Origin: Maridesulfovibrio hydrothermalis AM13 = DSM 14728
GTDB lineage: Bacteria > Desulfobacterota > Desulfovibrionia > Desulfovibrionales > Desulfovibrionaceae
DNA: 64,000 bases
Direction: 5' to 3'
Assembly (NCBI RefSeq): GCF_000331025.1
Contig: NC_020055.1
Location: 2,310,870 to 2,374,869, forward strand
Below the pieces are notes generated by a model. That model did not search any database. It saw nothing but the letters and a program-made list of their open reading frames with translations, and was not told the DNA's origin. Made by a program: the position numbers and the translations under genes. Below, in pieces: positions 18,553-26,168 of this stretch (position 1 is its first letter; every line of letters begins with the position of its first letter).

Positions 18553-19911
18553 ATGACAGACACTCACAATAATCAACCACATCCTTTCGAACTCAACCCT
18601 AATAAGACGTTGCTGACACTGGCGGTTCCTGTGCTTTTTTCTATGATAGCAGAACCGCTTACCGGACTGGTTGATACGGCTTTTGTAGCAAGACTGGGGC
18701 CTGAGGCTTTGGCCTCGCTAGGTATTGGAACTATGGTTTTTTCGTCTGTTTTTTGGGTGTTTGGTTTTCTGGGGATAGGAACTCAGACCGAGGTTGCGCA
18801 GTCACTGGGTAAAGGTGATTTAGATAGAGCTTCTTCGCTATGCTGGCTGGCTGTGGCCATTTCGGTTGTGCTGGGGCTGGTGCTTGGATTTGGTGTGCTG
18901 CCGTTGCTTGGACAAATTGCGGGGTGGATGGGCGGTAGCGGCGAAGTAAGTAAGCTGGCTGTTGACTATATGAGCTATCGGTTGCTGGGTGCTCCGGCAA
19001 TGCTGGTTGTGCTCTCTTGTTTTGGGTCATTGCGCGGTTATCAGGATATGCGCTCGCCGCTGTGGATAGCGGTGGGGATGAATTTAATTAATGTTGTGCT
19101 GGATTGGGTGCTGGTGTTCGGGGTCGGGCCATTTCCTGAAATGGGTGTAGCCGGAGCTGCTCTTGCCAGTGCTGTAAGCCAGTGGATAGGGGCGGTATGG
19201 GCTGTTCTGATTGTACGAAAACACTACGGCTTCAATACGGGATTTAGTCTGGCTGATGCACGGAGACTGTTCAGCATCGGTGGGGATATGTTTGTGCGCA
19301 CCGGCTGTGTGTGTTTGTTTTTGCTGCTCTGTACCCGGTTTGCAACGAAGGCCGGTGCTGATTCAGGTGCGGCGCATCAGGCTATCAGGCAATTTTTCGT
19401 TTTTTTGGCATTGTTTCTGGATGCATTTGCGATCAGCGGCCATTCTCTTGTAGGATATTTTGTTGGGCGTGCTGACCGGATTAATGGGCGCAAAGTCGCT
19501 GCGCTGGTTTGTAAATGGAGCTTTGCTACCGGGATTGTTTTGACTGTGGCTATGTATCTGGGCCAGCAGCCGGTTGCGTGGATGCTGGTCCCTCCGGAAG
19601 CGGCAATGGAATTCGCTCCGGCATGGCTTGCGGTAACCTTTTTGCAGCCGATTAATGCGTTGTCTTTTGCAACTGACGGTATCCATCTTGGAACCGGTGA
19701 TTTCAGGTACTTGCGTAATGCCATGCTGATTGCGGTAAGCAGCAGCACGGTGGTTCTTTTTGCTGTTGATTATTTTCAGCCGCAAAATATGCTGCTGTGG
19801 ATTTGGATTGTAGCGGGCTTGTGGACTTCGCTCAGGGCTTTGCTTGGAGTGATCCGTATCTGGCCCGGAATTGGTGACGGGCCGTTATCTGTTTCAAATG
19901 AGCACGCCTGA
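18553..19911 (+). CDS. MATE family efflux transporter
   Basis: Multidrug/toxic compound extrusion antiporter of the inner membrane, 452 aa with about 12 hydrophobic segments in two similar halves. The first half starts LTLAVPVLFSMIAEPLTGLVDTAFVARLG, recognised from pieces such as PLTGLVDTAFVARLG, the DinF-like signature in TM1-TM2. GTQTEVAQSLGKGD follows in loop 2-3. Substrate unknown. It lies 100 bp before the cobalamin riboswitch, but the riboswitch points downstream, so the gene is probably separate from the cobalt operon. Confidence 0.93.
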   Translation: MTDTHNNQPHPFELNPNKTLLTLAVPVLFSMIAEPLTGLVDTAFVARLGPEALASLGIGTMVFSSVFWVFGFLGIGTQTEVAQSLGKGDLDRASSLCWLAVAISVVLGLVLGFGVLPLLGQIAGWMGGSGEVSKLAVDYMSYRLLGAPAMLVVLSCFGSLRGYQDMRSPLWIAVGMNLINVVLDWVLVFGVGPFPEMGVAGAALASAVSQWIGAVWAVLIVRKHYGFNTGFSLADARRLFSIGGDMFVRTGCVCLFLLLCTRFATKAGADSGAAHQAIRQFFVFLALFLDAFAISGHSLVGYFVGRADRINGRKVAALVCKWSFATGIVLTVAMYLGQQPVAWMLVPPEAAMEFAPAWLAVTFLQPINALSFATDGIHLGTGDFRYLRNAMLIAVSSSTVVLFAVDYFQPQNMLLWIWIVAGLWTSLRALLGVIRIWPGIGDGPLSVSNEHA

Positions 19912-20029
19912 GTTTACGAATGTATCCCTCTTGCCGCCTTGTATGCGTTGATTCAAATGAGTTGGTACATCGCCCCTGTTCCTTACTCTACTTTCATTGA
20001 CAGGATAATGGAAGAGTAATATCAAGTCG

Positions 20030-20210
20030 ATGCCTGTGGTGCTCTCATGAGCTTAATAGGGAATCCCGTTAAAATCGGGAACGGACCCGCCGCCGTGAGT
20101 CCTTTATAGTTTTGCCCCCGAGGCTGGAGTTTTTCCGGCTTGAGTGTGTCACTGAATTTATTTCGGGAAGGCCGGGCAAAACAGGACAAGTCGGAAGACC
20201 TGCCAAGGTG
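20030..20210 (+). promoter_or_regulatory. Cobalamin (B12) riboswitch
   Basis: Conserved blocks appear in order: TGCCTGTGGTGCTC with ATGAGC (P2/P3 start), AATAGGGAATCCCGTT with AATCGGGAACGGACCCGCC (P3-P5 core), CCGCCGTGA, then GGGAAGGCCGGGCAAAA and the B12 box variant AGTCGGAAGACCTGCC at 20189-20204. It lies 115 bp before the cobaltochelatase gene, so adenosylcobalamin should switch off this operon. A hairpin near 20250-20310 (ACAACAGGAAGC with GCTTTCGTGTTGT) may be part of the expression platform. Confidence 0.93.
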
Positions 20211-20326
20211 CAAATCACGACCATTTTGACGGATGACGGGGCTTTTATCTGTCAAAACTACAACAGGAAGCTTTTGGGCTTTCGTGTTGTTCTATTCTCA
20301 AGCCCCCCAAATTCAAGGAGACTGTT

Positions 20327-21229
20327 ATGCAGTATCGTTTTGGGGACAAAGTTAAAGTTCTCCCCGCACTAATCCTGGTATGTGTTTTGATGTTTCCCGC
20401 TTTTGCTCTGGCAGGGCATGGCGATGCAAAGCCTGTTAAAAAAGGTATTATGCTTGCTGCTTTCGGTTCAAGCATGCCTGAAACTCAGGTGGCTTTTGAC
20501 AGCATTGAAAAAGCAGTCAAAAAAGCTTTCCCCGGTGTCCCTGTGCGCTGGTCATACTCTTCCGCGATTATCCGTAATATTCTGGCAAAAGAAGGCCGTG
20601 CAGTAGACTCTCCGGTTACAGCAATGGCTAAAATGATGGATGAAGGATTCACCCATGTGGCAGTGCAGTCCCTGCATACCATTCCCGGCGAAGAATACTT
20701 CGGCATTGTTAAAACAGTGGAAGCTTTTGAAGGCATGCCTAAAGGGATGAGCAAGGTTACTGTAGGTAAACCACTGCTTTATTCTGATGATGATATGCAG
20801 AGAACTGTCAAAGCGATTATCGCTAATATTCCTAAAGACCGTAAAGCTGAAGATGCTGTAGTGCTCATGGGGCATGGTACACATCACGGTGCTAATATTT
20901 ATTACCCCGGATCTCAGTACTATTTTTCACAGGCCGATCCCAAAATCTTCGTGGGAACTGTTGAAGGAGCACCAACTCTTGATGCTGTGAAAGAGCTTCT
21001 TGCTAAGAGTAAAGTTAAGAAAGTTTATCTCATGCCTTACATGTCTGTTGCCGGCGACCACGCCCGTAATGATATGGCTGGTCCTGAGTCCGATTCCTGG
21101 AAATCAGAGCTGACCAAAGATGGATATAAGTGTGTTTCCGTGCTTAAGGGAACTGCTGAATTTCCACAGGTTGTAGATATCTGGGTTGATCATCTGAAAG
21201 TTGCTTTTAAGCACCTTGGCGATCATTAA
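20327..21229 (+). CDS. cbiK: Periplasmic sirohydrochlorin cobaltochelatase CbiK (CbiK-P type)
   Basis: Class II chelatase inserting Co(II) (or Fe(II)) into sirohydrochlorin. 300 aa. It has a signal peptide (LPALILVCVLMFPAFALA, cleaved before GHGDAKP), unlike the cytosolic enzyme. The mature chain has GIMLAAFGSSMPETQ at the N terminus, HTIPGEEYFG, the metal-site histidine region MGHGTHHGANIYYPG, and YLMPYMSVAGDHARNDMAG. A periplasmic CbiK-P that binds heme is described from Desulfovibrio vulgaris; the same gene order (chelatase, permease, ATPase, binding protein, CbiL) occurs here. First gene under the B12 riboswitch, with AAGGAG before the ATG. Confidence 0.93.
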   Translation: MQYRFGDKVKVLPALILVCVLMFPAFALAGHGDAKPVKKGIMLAAFGSSMPETQVAFDSIEKAVKKAFPGVPVRWSYSSAIIRNILAKEGRAVDSPVTAMAKMMDEGFTHVAVQSLHTIPGEEYFGIVKTVEAFEGMPKGMSKVTVGKPLLYSDDDMQRTVKAIIANIPKDRKAEDAVVLMGHGTHHGANIYYPGSQYYFSQADPKIFVGTVEGAPTLDAVKELLAKSKVKKVYLMPYMSVAGDHARNDMAGPESDSWKSELTKDGYKCVSVLKGTAEFPQVVDIWVDHLKVAFKHLGDH

Positions 21230-21255
21230 TCAGATTAATTAAGAAGGCGGTGAAG

Positions 21256-22311
21256 ATGGATATTACAGGTAAAAGAAGAGCGCAGGCGGTTATTGTCCTG
21301 TCATTGCTGGTTCCTGTCTCCATCTTTGCCGCCTGTCTTTTTGGTGCATACAGCACTGATTCCGGTCAAGTTCTGGCAGTTTTTAAGTCTTTTATCGGAC
21401 TTGGTACTGAAAAAGTAGATTCCGCATTATCTTTTATTGTGATTGATCTGCGTCTGAGCCGGGTCTGTCTGTCTTTTCTGGTAGGTATGTCCTTAGCTGT
21501 TGCGGGTACAGTTTATCAGGGAATACTGCGTAATCCGCTGGCTGATCCTTTTACTTTAGGAGTAAGCAGCGGGGCGGCATTCGGAGCCAGTCTGGCCATT
21601 TTTTCAGGATCAACCATGCTCGGAGCGGGGTTGTGGGAGAAGTTCGGAACCCTTTTTCTACCGCTTGCAGCTCTTGCCGGAGCTATGGCGGCTCTAAGTG
21701 CTGTGCTGGTTCTGGGCAGAATAGGTGGACGGCTGCGGCGTGAAACTATGGTTCTGGCCGGAATTGTTGTTGCTACGTTTCTCTCTGCGTTGATTTCTTT
21801 GCTGAAATCCCTTGATGAAGAATCCGTAACCAGCATTGTTTTTTGGATTATGGGAAGTTTTCAGGGACGCGGATGGGATCATTTGAATCTGTTTTTGCCC
21901 TATTTTATTGCCGGGATGATACCCCTTATTTATTATTCGCGGGAATTAGATATTCTTTCACTTGGTGAAACGCAGGCCCGCCATCTGGGTATGGACGTTT
22001 CGCGGGTACGTATGTTTCTTTTGATCGGTTCTGGATTATTAACCGGAGCGGCGGTTGCTGTTTCTGGTATCATCGGATTTGTCGGGCTGATTGTTCCACA
22101 TCTGGTGAGGATGTTTCAGGGAGCGGAGCACCGGCCGCTGCTGCTTTCCTCTTCACTTCTCGGTGGGTTATTGCTGGTCTGGTCTGATGTTATTGCCCGT
22201 TCGCTGCTTTCCGGCGGGGAGGAACTGCCTGTAGGGGTGGTGACTGCTCTCTTGGGTGGACCTTTTTTCTGCATAGTTTTGCGCTCCGGTTTTGGCGGAG
22301 GCAGATCATGA
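21256..22311 (+). CDS. ABC transporter permease, FecCD/BtuC family
   Basis: Inner-membrane permease of the siderophore/heme/B12 importer family. 351 aa with about nine or ten hydrophobic segments and family motifs GTVYQGILRNPLADPFTLG and SGIIGFVGLIVPHLVR. Start ATG at 21256 is eight bases after AGAAGG; the GTG at 21250 is too close to it. Its stop overlaps the next gene by ATGA. Control by the B12 riboswitch and the chelatase neighbour suggest corrinoid or a tetrapyrrole/cobalt chelate as cargo; siderophore uptake is the alternative. Confidence 0.9.
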   Translation: MDITGKRRAQAVIVLSLLVPVSIFAACLFGAYSTDSGQVLAVFKSFIGLGTEKVDSALSFIVIDLRLSRVCLSFLVGMSLAVAGTVYQGILRNPLADPFTLGVSSGAAFGASLAIFSGSTMLGAGLWEKFGTLFLPLAALAGAMAALSAVLVLGRIGGRLRRETMVLAGIVVATFLSALISLLKSLDEESVTSIVFWIMGSFQGRGWDHLNLFLPYFIAGMIPLIYYSRELDILSLGETQARHLGMDVSRVRMFLLIGSGLLTGAAVAVSGIIGFVGLIVPHLVRMFQGAEHRPLLLSSSLLGGLLLVWSDVIARSLLSGGEELPVGVVTALLGGPFFCIVLRSGFGGGRS

Positions 22312-23087
22312 TCAGGGTTCAAAATTTAAGTGCCGGATACGCAGGGCGCAAGGTTCTGAGCGGTATGAATCTGGATTTTAGGTCCGGTTCTATGACCGCC
22401 GTACTTGGTCCAAATGGGAGTGGCAAGACCACGCTGGTATCATCCATATCAGGTGTGCTGAAAGCTATGGCTGGAAGCATCAGCGTAAATGGTTGCAATG
22501 TTCGGGATTATCATCCCCGTAAGCTTGCAGAGATTATGGCTGTGCTGCCTCAGAAAGTGGAACCCGCTTTTGGGCTGACTGTAAAATCTATGGTCATGAT
22601 GGGCCGGTATGCTCATGGTTCAGGCTTTTTCGGCTATGATAGTGAAGATGAAAAAATATGTGCCGATGCTATCGAAACTGTAGGAATAAGCCATTTAGCA
22701 GAACGATCTGTCTCTGAGCTGTCAGGCGGTGAATTTCAGCGTGTGCTCATGGCCCGCACTGTTGCGCAGCAGGCCGATATTATGGTTTTGGATGAGGCTG
22801 CCTCGGGGATAGATATTGCTGGGAAAATTGAACTTTTTGATCTGCTCCGTAAAATGAACCGCAACGGCGCAACCATTGTTTGTGTTATACATGATTTGAA
22901 TCTTGCGGCTCTGTATTTTGACCGTTTAGTTTTTTTGTCTTCGGGCAAAGTAAAGCTTGATGGCTCACCTGAAGAAGTTATTACAAGGGAAAATATTTCA
23001 AGTGTATACAATACCTCTGTGGCAATTGTGGAGCATCCTGAGCTTGGTGTTCCGCAGGTGCTTTTTTCTCCTTGCTGCGGTCATTAG
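22308..23087 (+). CDS. ABC transporter ATP-binding protein, BtuD/FepC type
   Basis: Energises the importer whose permease is encoded upstream. 259 aa with Walker A GPNGSGKTT, signature LSGGEFQRVLMA, Walker B IMVLDEAASG and the switch histidine in CVIHDLN. ATGA overlap with the permease shows coupling. The last ~44 bp overlap the likely start of the binding-protein gene. Confidence 0.94.
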   Translation: MIRVQNLSAGYAGRKVLSGMNLDFRSGSMTAVLGPNGSGKTTLVSSISGVLKAMAGSISVNGCNVRDYHPRKLAEIMAVLPQKVEPAFGLTVKSMVMMGRYAHGSGFFGYDSEDEKICADAIETVGISHLAERSVSELSGGEFQRVLMARTVAQQADIMVLDEAASGIDIAGKIELFDLLRKMNRNGATIVCVIHDLNLAALYFDRLVFLSSGKVKLDGSPEEVITRENISSVYNTSVAIVEHPELGVPQVLFSPCCGH

Positions 23088-23949
23088 CGTCTGCACATTT
23101 TGCGGCGTCAGCACTGCGCAGGCTGAAATTTCCATAATCGACGATTTTGGGAATAAAGTTGTGATGCGTGCTCCTGCCAAGCGGATTGTGGCTTTATATG
23201 GTTCTTTTAACGAAGTCCTTTATGCTATGAATTTAGGTCACAGGCTTGTCGGACGCACTGCGGCTGACCACTATCCTCCGCAGATAGTGACCCTGCCGTC
23301 TATCGGTACGCATATGCGCCCGAATCCTGAGCTTATCGTGGCTTTGAAACCGGATTTGGTTTTGCAGATGGCCGGCCGCTTGCAAGCGGCAACAGCTCTT
23401 GATCCCATTAAGGCCAGAGGAATTCCGGCTGCAATGTTTAAAGTTGCTTCTTTTGATGAACTGTTTTCAATGATTTATCGGATTGGAGTTCTGACCGGTG
23501 AAGTAGACAGTGCTGAGAATTTAGTGGATTCCATGACCCGAAGACTTGAGAAAGTCACTGAAAAGTGCAGCACTGTTTCGGGGAAACGGTTTGTTTTTTT
23601 TGAAGTGCGTTACCCGAATCTTCTCGCCGCCGGTCAGGGATCGATTGTGGCAGATATTATCCGCAAAGCGGGCGGTATTAATTGTGTAGTCAATTCTAAA
23701 AAAATTGTGCGCATGGGGGAAGAAGAGCTTTTGCGTATTGATCCTGAATATTATGTATACCAGACCGGTCGTATGAATCAGTCACCGGTTAAACCCAATG
23801 AGCGCGCTCATTTTAAAATGATTAAAGCCGTCAGAACAAATAAAATTCTACAAGTAGACGAGTCCGTTTTTTCCCGGCCCGGTCCGCGTAATGTGGAAGC
23901 CGTTGAAATTCTGGCAGATTTTCTATTAAATAGTAATAAAGAGAAATAA
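23044..23949 (+). CDS. Periplasmic substrate-binding protein (BtuF/FepB family)
   Basis: Class III binding protein for the ABC importer encoded upstream. The frame is open from 22957, but a signal peptide (FRRCFFLLAAVISV… ending STAQA) begins just after TTG at 23044, which has GGAG ten bases upstream; GTG at 23047 is an alternative. The mature protein (301 aa in all) starts EISIIDDFGNKVVMRAPAKRIVAL, the usual BtuF-like opening, seen as DDFGNKVVMRAPAKRIVAL. HMRPNPELIVALKPDLVL follows. The ligand is inferred from the riboswitch to be a corrinoid or related tetrapyrrole. The stop abuts the cbiL start. Confidence 0.88.
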   Translation: MVFRRCFFLLAAVISVCTFCGVSTAQAEISIIDDFGNKVVMRAPAKRIVALYGSFNEVLYAMNLGHRLVGRTAADHYPPQIVTLPSIGTHMRPNPELIVALKPDLVLQMAGRLQAATALDPIKARGIPAAMFKVASFDELFSMIYRIGVLTGEVDSAENLVDSMTRRLEKVTEKCSTVSGKRFVFFEVRYPNLLAAGQGSIVADIIRKAGGINCVVNSKKIVRMGEEELLRIDPEYYVYQTGRMNQSPVKPNERAHFKMIKAVRTNKILQVDESVFSRPGPRNVEAVEILADFLLNSNKEK

Positions 23950-24663
23950 ATGAGTAAGTTAGGAAAAATATACGGTATCGGAGTAGGTCCCGGAGATTCA
24001 GATTTGCTGACCGTGAGAGCTGTTAAGATACTTGAAAAAGTAGATGTGGTCTTTGCTGCATCATCGACAAAAAATGATTATTCCAATTCCCTTGCAATCG
24101 CCTCTGAATATATCAACGAAACTTGTGAAGTTGTAAAACTCGGTTATCCCATGACGCGCGATAAGGATATTTTACAACAGGCATGGGAAGATAACTGTCA
24201 TACTGCCGTTAAATATATATCGCAGGGAAAAAATGCCGCTTTTCTAACTCTGGGTGATCCGCTGATTTACTCAACTTTCGGTTATATGATGCAAACTATG
24301 AACAGGATTCATCCTGAAGTTGAGTTTGAAGTTGTACCGGGTATCACTTCTTATCAAGCCGCAGCTGCAAAATCAAAACAGGTTTTGGTCGAATCCGGTC
24401 AAAATCTGCTTTTAACATCAGGTGTTGCCGATCCTGAAAAGTTTTCGCAGACACTTGAAGCTGTAGACAATGCCGTGATTTTAAAAGCCTACCGCAATTT
24501 TCCAGAGCTGCGAGAAATTGTAGGCGGCATGAAAAAAATGAATGTCAAATTTTATACCCGCTTAGGCATGGATGGCGAAGCTATTTATCTGGACATAAAT
24601 GAAGTTCCGGAAAAAACGCATTATCTGTCACTTATGCTTTTGACTGCCGCCTGCGGGGACTAG
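23950..24663 (+). CDS. cbiL: Precorrin-2 / cobalt-factor II C20-methyltransferase
   Basis: SAM-dependent methyltransferase of corrin ring synthesis, acting directly after CbiK. 237 aa with the tetrapyrrole methylase hallmarks GIGVGPGDSDLLTVRAVKIL, LTLGDPLIYSTFGYM and VVPGITSYQAAAA. The ATG directly follows the stop of the binding protein. CbiK inserts cobalt early, so the anaerobic pathway (cobalt-factor II) is the likely substrate. Confidence 0.94.
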   Translation: MSKLGKIYGIGVGPGDSDLLTVRAVKILEKVDVVFAASSTKNDYSNSLAIASEYINETCEVVKLGYPMTRDKDILQQAWEDNCHTAVKYISQGKNAAFLTLGDPLIYSTFGYMMQTMNRIHPEVEFEVVPGITSYQAAAAKSKQVLVESGQNLLLTSGVADPEKFSQTLEAVDNAVILKAYRNFPELREIVGGMKKMNVKFYTRLGMDGEAIYLDINEVPEKTHYLSLMLLTAACGD

Positions 24664-24835
24664 TCCTGCGTAACCGCTGCGGAACTTGAAGGCGGCAAGA
24701 CTGCTTAGATAAGTAGTTCCTTTCAGGATATCTTCTAGGGGCGGCCAGACTTTTGAGGACAAATTCATTTGGATTTTCCAAAGCTGTTGTTGCTTATGTG
24801 TTGTTTTAGAATGGTTTTTAAATTTGAATAAAAGT

Positions 24836-24880
24836 AACCGGGAGACTTTGACACATCGGTCAGAGTCTCCCGGTTTTTAT
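24836..24880. terminator. Bidirectional terminator between cbiL and the aminotransferase gene
   Basis: A perfect 17-bp inverted repeat (AACCGGGAGACTTTGAC arm) with a 6-nt loop, flanked by As and five Ts. It serves cbiL and the convergent aminotransferase gene. Confidence 0.9.
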
Positions 24881-24938
24881 ATTTTAAAGCTGGTTCGGGG
24901 CGGGAAAGAGTCCTGAGCAGAAGGGGATCTGCCGATCC

Positions 24939-25901
24939 CTAATTCTTAATAATAGGAGTTCCGGTTTCCTGAAGATCTTTTTGCAGTAATTCACGCATAC
25001 GCTTGCAGACCGGACCGGGGCGGACATCGTGGATGGGCTTTTTGTTATAGCGCACCACGCCTACTGTATCGATAGATGTTCCGCAGACAATGACTTCTTT
25101 TGCCATCAGAATATCGTCTTCGGATATTGCCACATAGTCAACCTCCACCTCATCTGCGATTAGCTGGATGGCCCGGGTCAGTGTTGTCCCTGCTAATGCA
25201 TTGGTGAATTGCGGAACCAGAATTGTTCCTGCTGTATTTACAATACAGACATTTTCCGTTGCTCCTTCAGCCAGAAAGCTCATGCTGTCAAAGCAGAATG
25301 GTAAATTAAAGCCTTTTTCAGTAGCCTCGCGTTTCATGAGAACGTTGGGCAGGTAGTCGATGGATTTGATTGTTGCAAGGTAAGGCTGTTTTGCCGGAAT
25401 GGACGTTTTGAAGGCGGTTAATCCTTTTTCGTACCATTCTTCCGGCTTCGGCTCGTATTTGTAAATGACTATGTACAGTGACGGAACAGGGCATTCATTC
25501 AGATCAATACCGAATCCGCCTCCCCCTCTGCCTAGCAGAACGCGCACCATGCCGGAATCACAGCCGGAGGCGCCTGCTACTTCAAGGATTATGTCAGCCA
25601 TTTCTTTCCATGAACAAGGTGGTTCTAAGTGGATAGAACGCGCTGAACGTTTCATTCTGCGCAGGTGCGGGTCAAGCTGGTACATTTTCCCGTCAACGAA
25701 TTTCATGCTTTCAAATACGCCGTCACCGCGGTGAACCAGATGGTCATCCCAGGGCATAAGCATCAGTTTCGGATCTGTGCAGACCAGCCCGATACGATGT
25801 TCATAAAAAGCGCAGACTTTTTCGGTTCCCGCACGCATGGCGGAAAGCATGGCATCAATATATTCTTCACTGTCAACTTTTTTAATCAATTCCGACTCCA
25901 T
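24939..25901 (-). CDS. Class IV (fold type IV) PLP aminotransferase
   Basis: Member of the branched-chain/D-amino acid aminotransferase and aminodeoxychorismate lyase family. 320 aa. The N-terminal part has VHRGDGVFESMKF and HLRRMKRSA (phosphate contacts). The PLP lysine is in ATIKSIDYLPNVLMKREA, and EGATENVCIV, GTTLTRAI and VIVCGTSIDTVGVV follow. IKSxxYLPNVLMKREA is closest by eye to D-amino acid transaminase-like and BCAT-like enzymes; substrate cannot be fixed. A possible small secreted ORF overlaps its start. It is transcribed toward the shared terminator. Confidence 0.88.
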   Translation of the reverse strand: MESELIKKVDSEEYIDAMLSAMRAGTEKVCAFYEHRIGLVCTDPKLMLMPWDDHLVHRGDGVFESMKFVDGKMYQLDPHLRRMKRSARSIHLEPPCSWKEMADIILEVAGASGCDSGMVRVLLGRGGGGFGIDLNECPVPSLYIVIYKYEPKPEEWYEKGLTAFKTSIPAKQPYLATIKSIDYLPNVLMKREATEKGFNLPFCFDSMSFLAEGATENVCIVNTAGTILVPQFTNALAGTTLTRAIQLIADEVEVDYVAISEDDILMAKEVIVCGTSIDTVGVVRYNKKPIHDVRPGPVCKRMRELLQKDLQETGTPIIKN

Positions 25902-26085
25902 AAATTATTTGAACCCTTGTCAGGTACATACCGCCATTGGTCTCGGGAGCAATCAGTCCCAAATTATTGATTACACTTACAGTCAAATTATCAGATTCTG
26001 CAAGCAGAAGATTGCTGCCCGGTAATGAAAAGAGCAAGCAGTTGATGCATATGAATGTAAATAAAAGATTATAACCGTTGATCAT
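25882..26085 (-). CDS. Possible small secreted ORF overlapping the aminotransferase start (67 aa)
   Basis: A frame of 67 codons with a convincing signal peptide (LLFTFICINCLLFSLPGS then LLLAES) and a 38-residue mature part (DNLTVSVINNLGLIAPETNG). It ends 20 bp inside the aminotransferase gene, in the same direction, so coupling is possible. No ribosome-binding site is seen and no family is recognised. It may be chance. Confidence 0.3.
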   Translation of the reverse strand: MINGYNLLFTFICINCLLFSLPGSNLLLAESDNLTVSVINNLGLIAPETNGGMYLTRVQIIYGVGID

Positions 26086-26168
26086 GTTTTTACTGTATTG
26101 TATGTGTTAGTTAGCTGAAAGTAGATTTAAAAACTATGTTATTCAATATTAAGCTGGCGGGAAAAACA

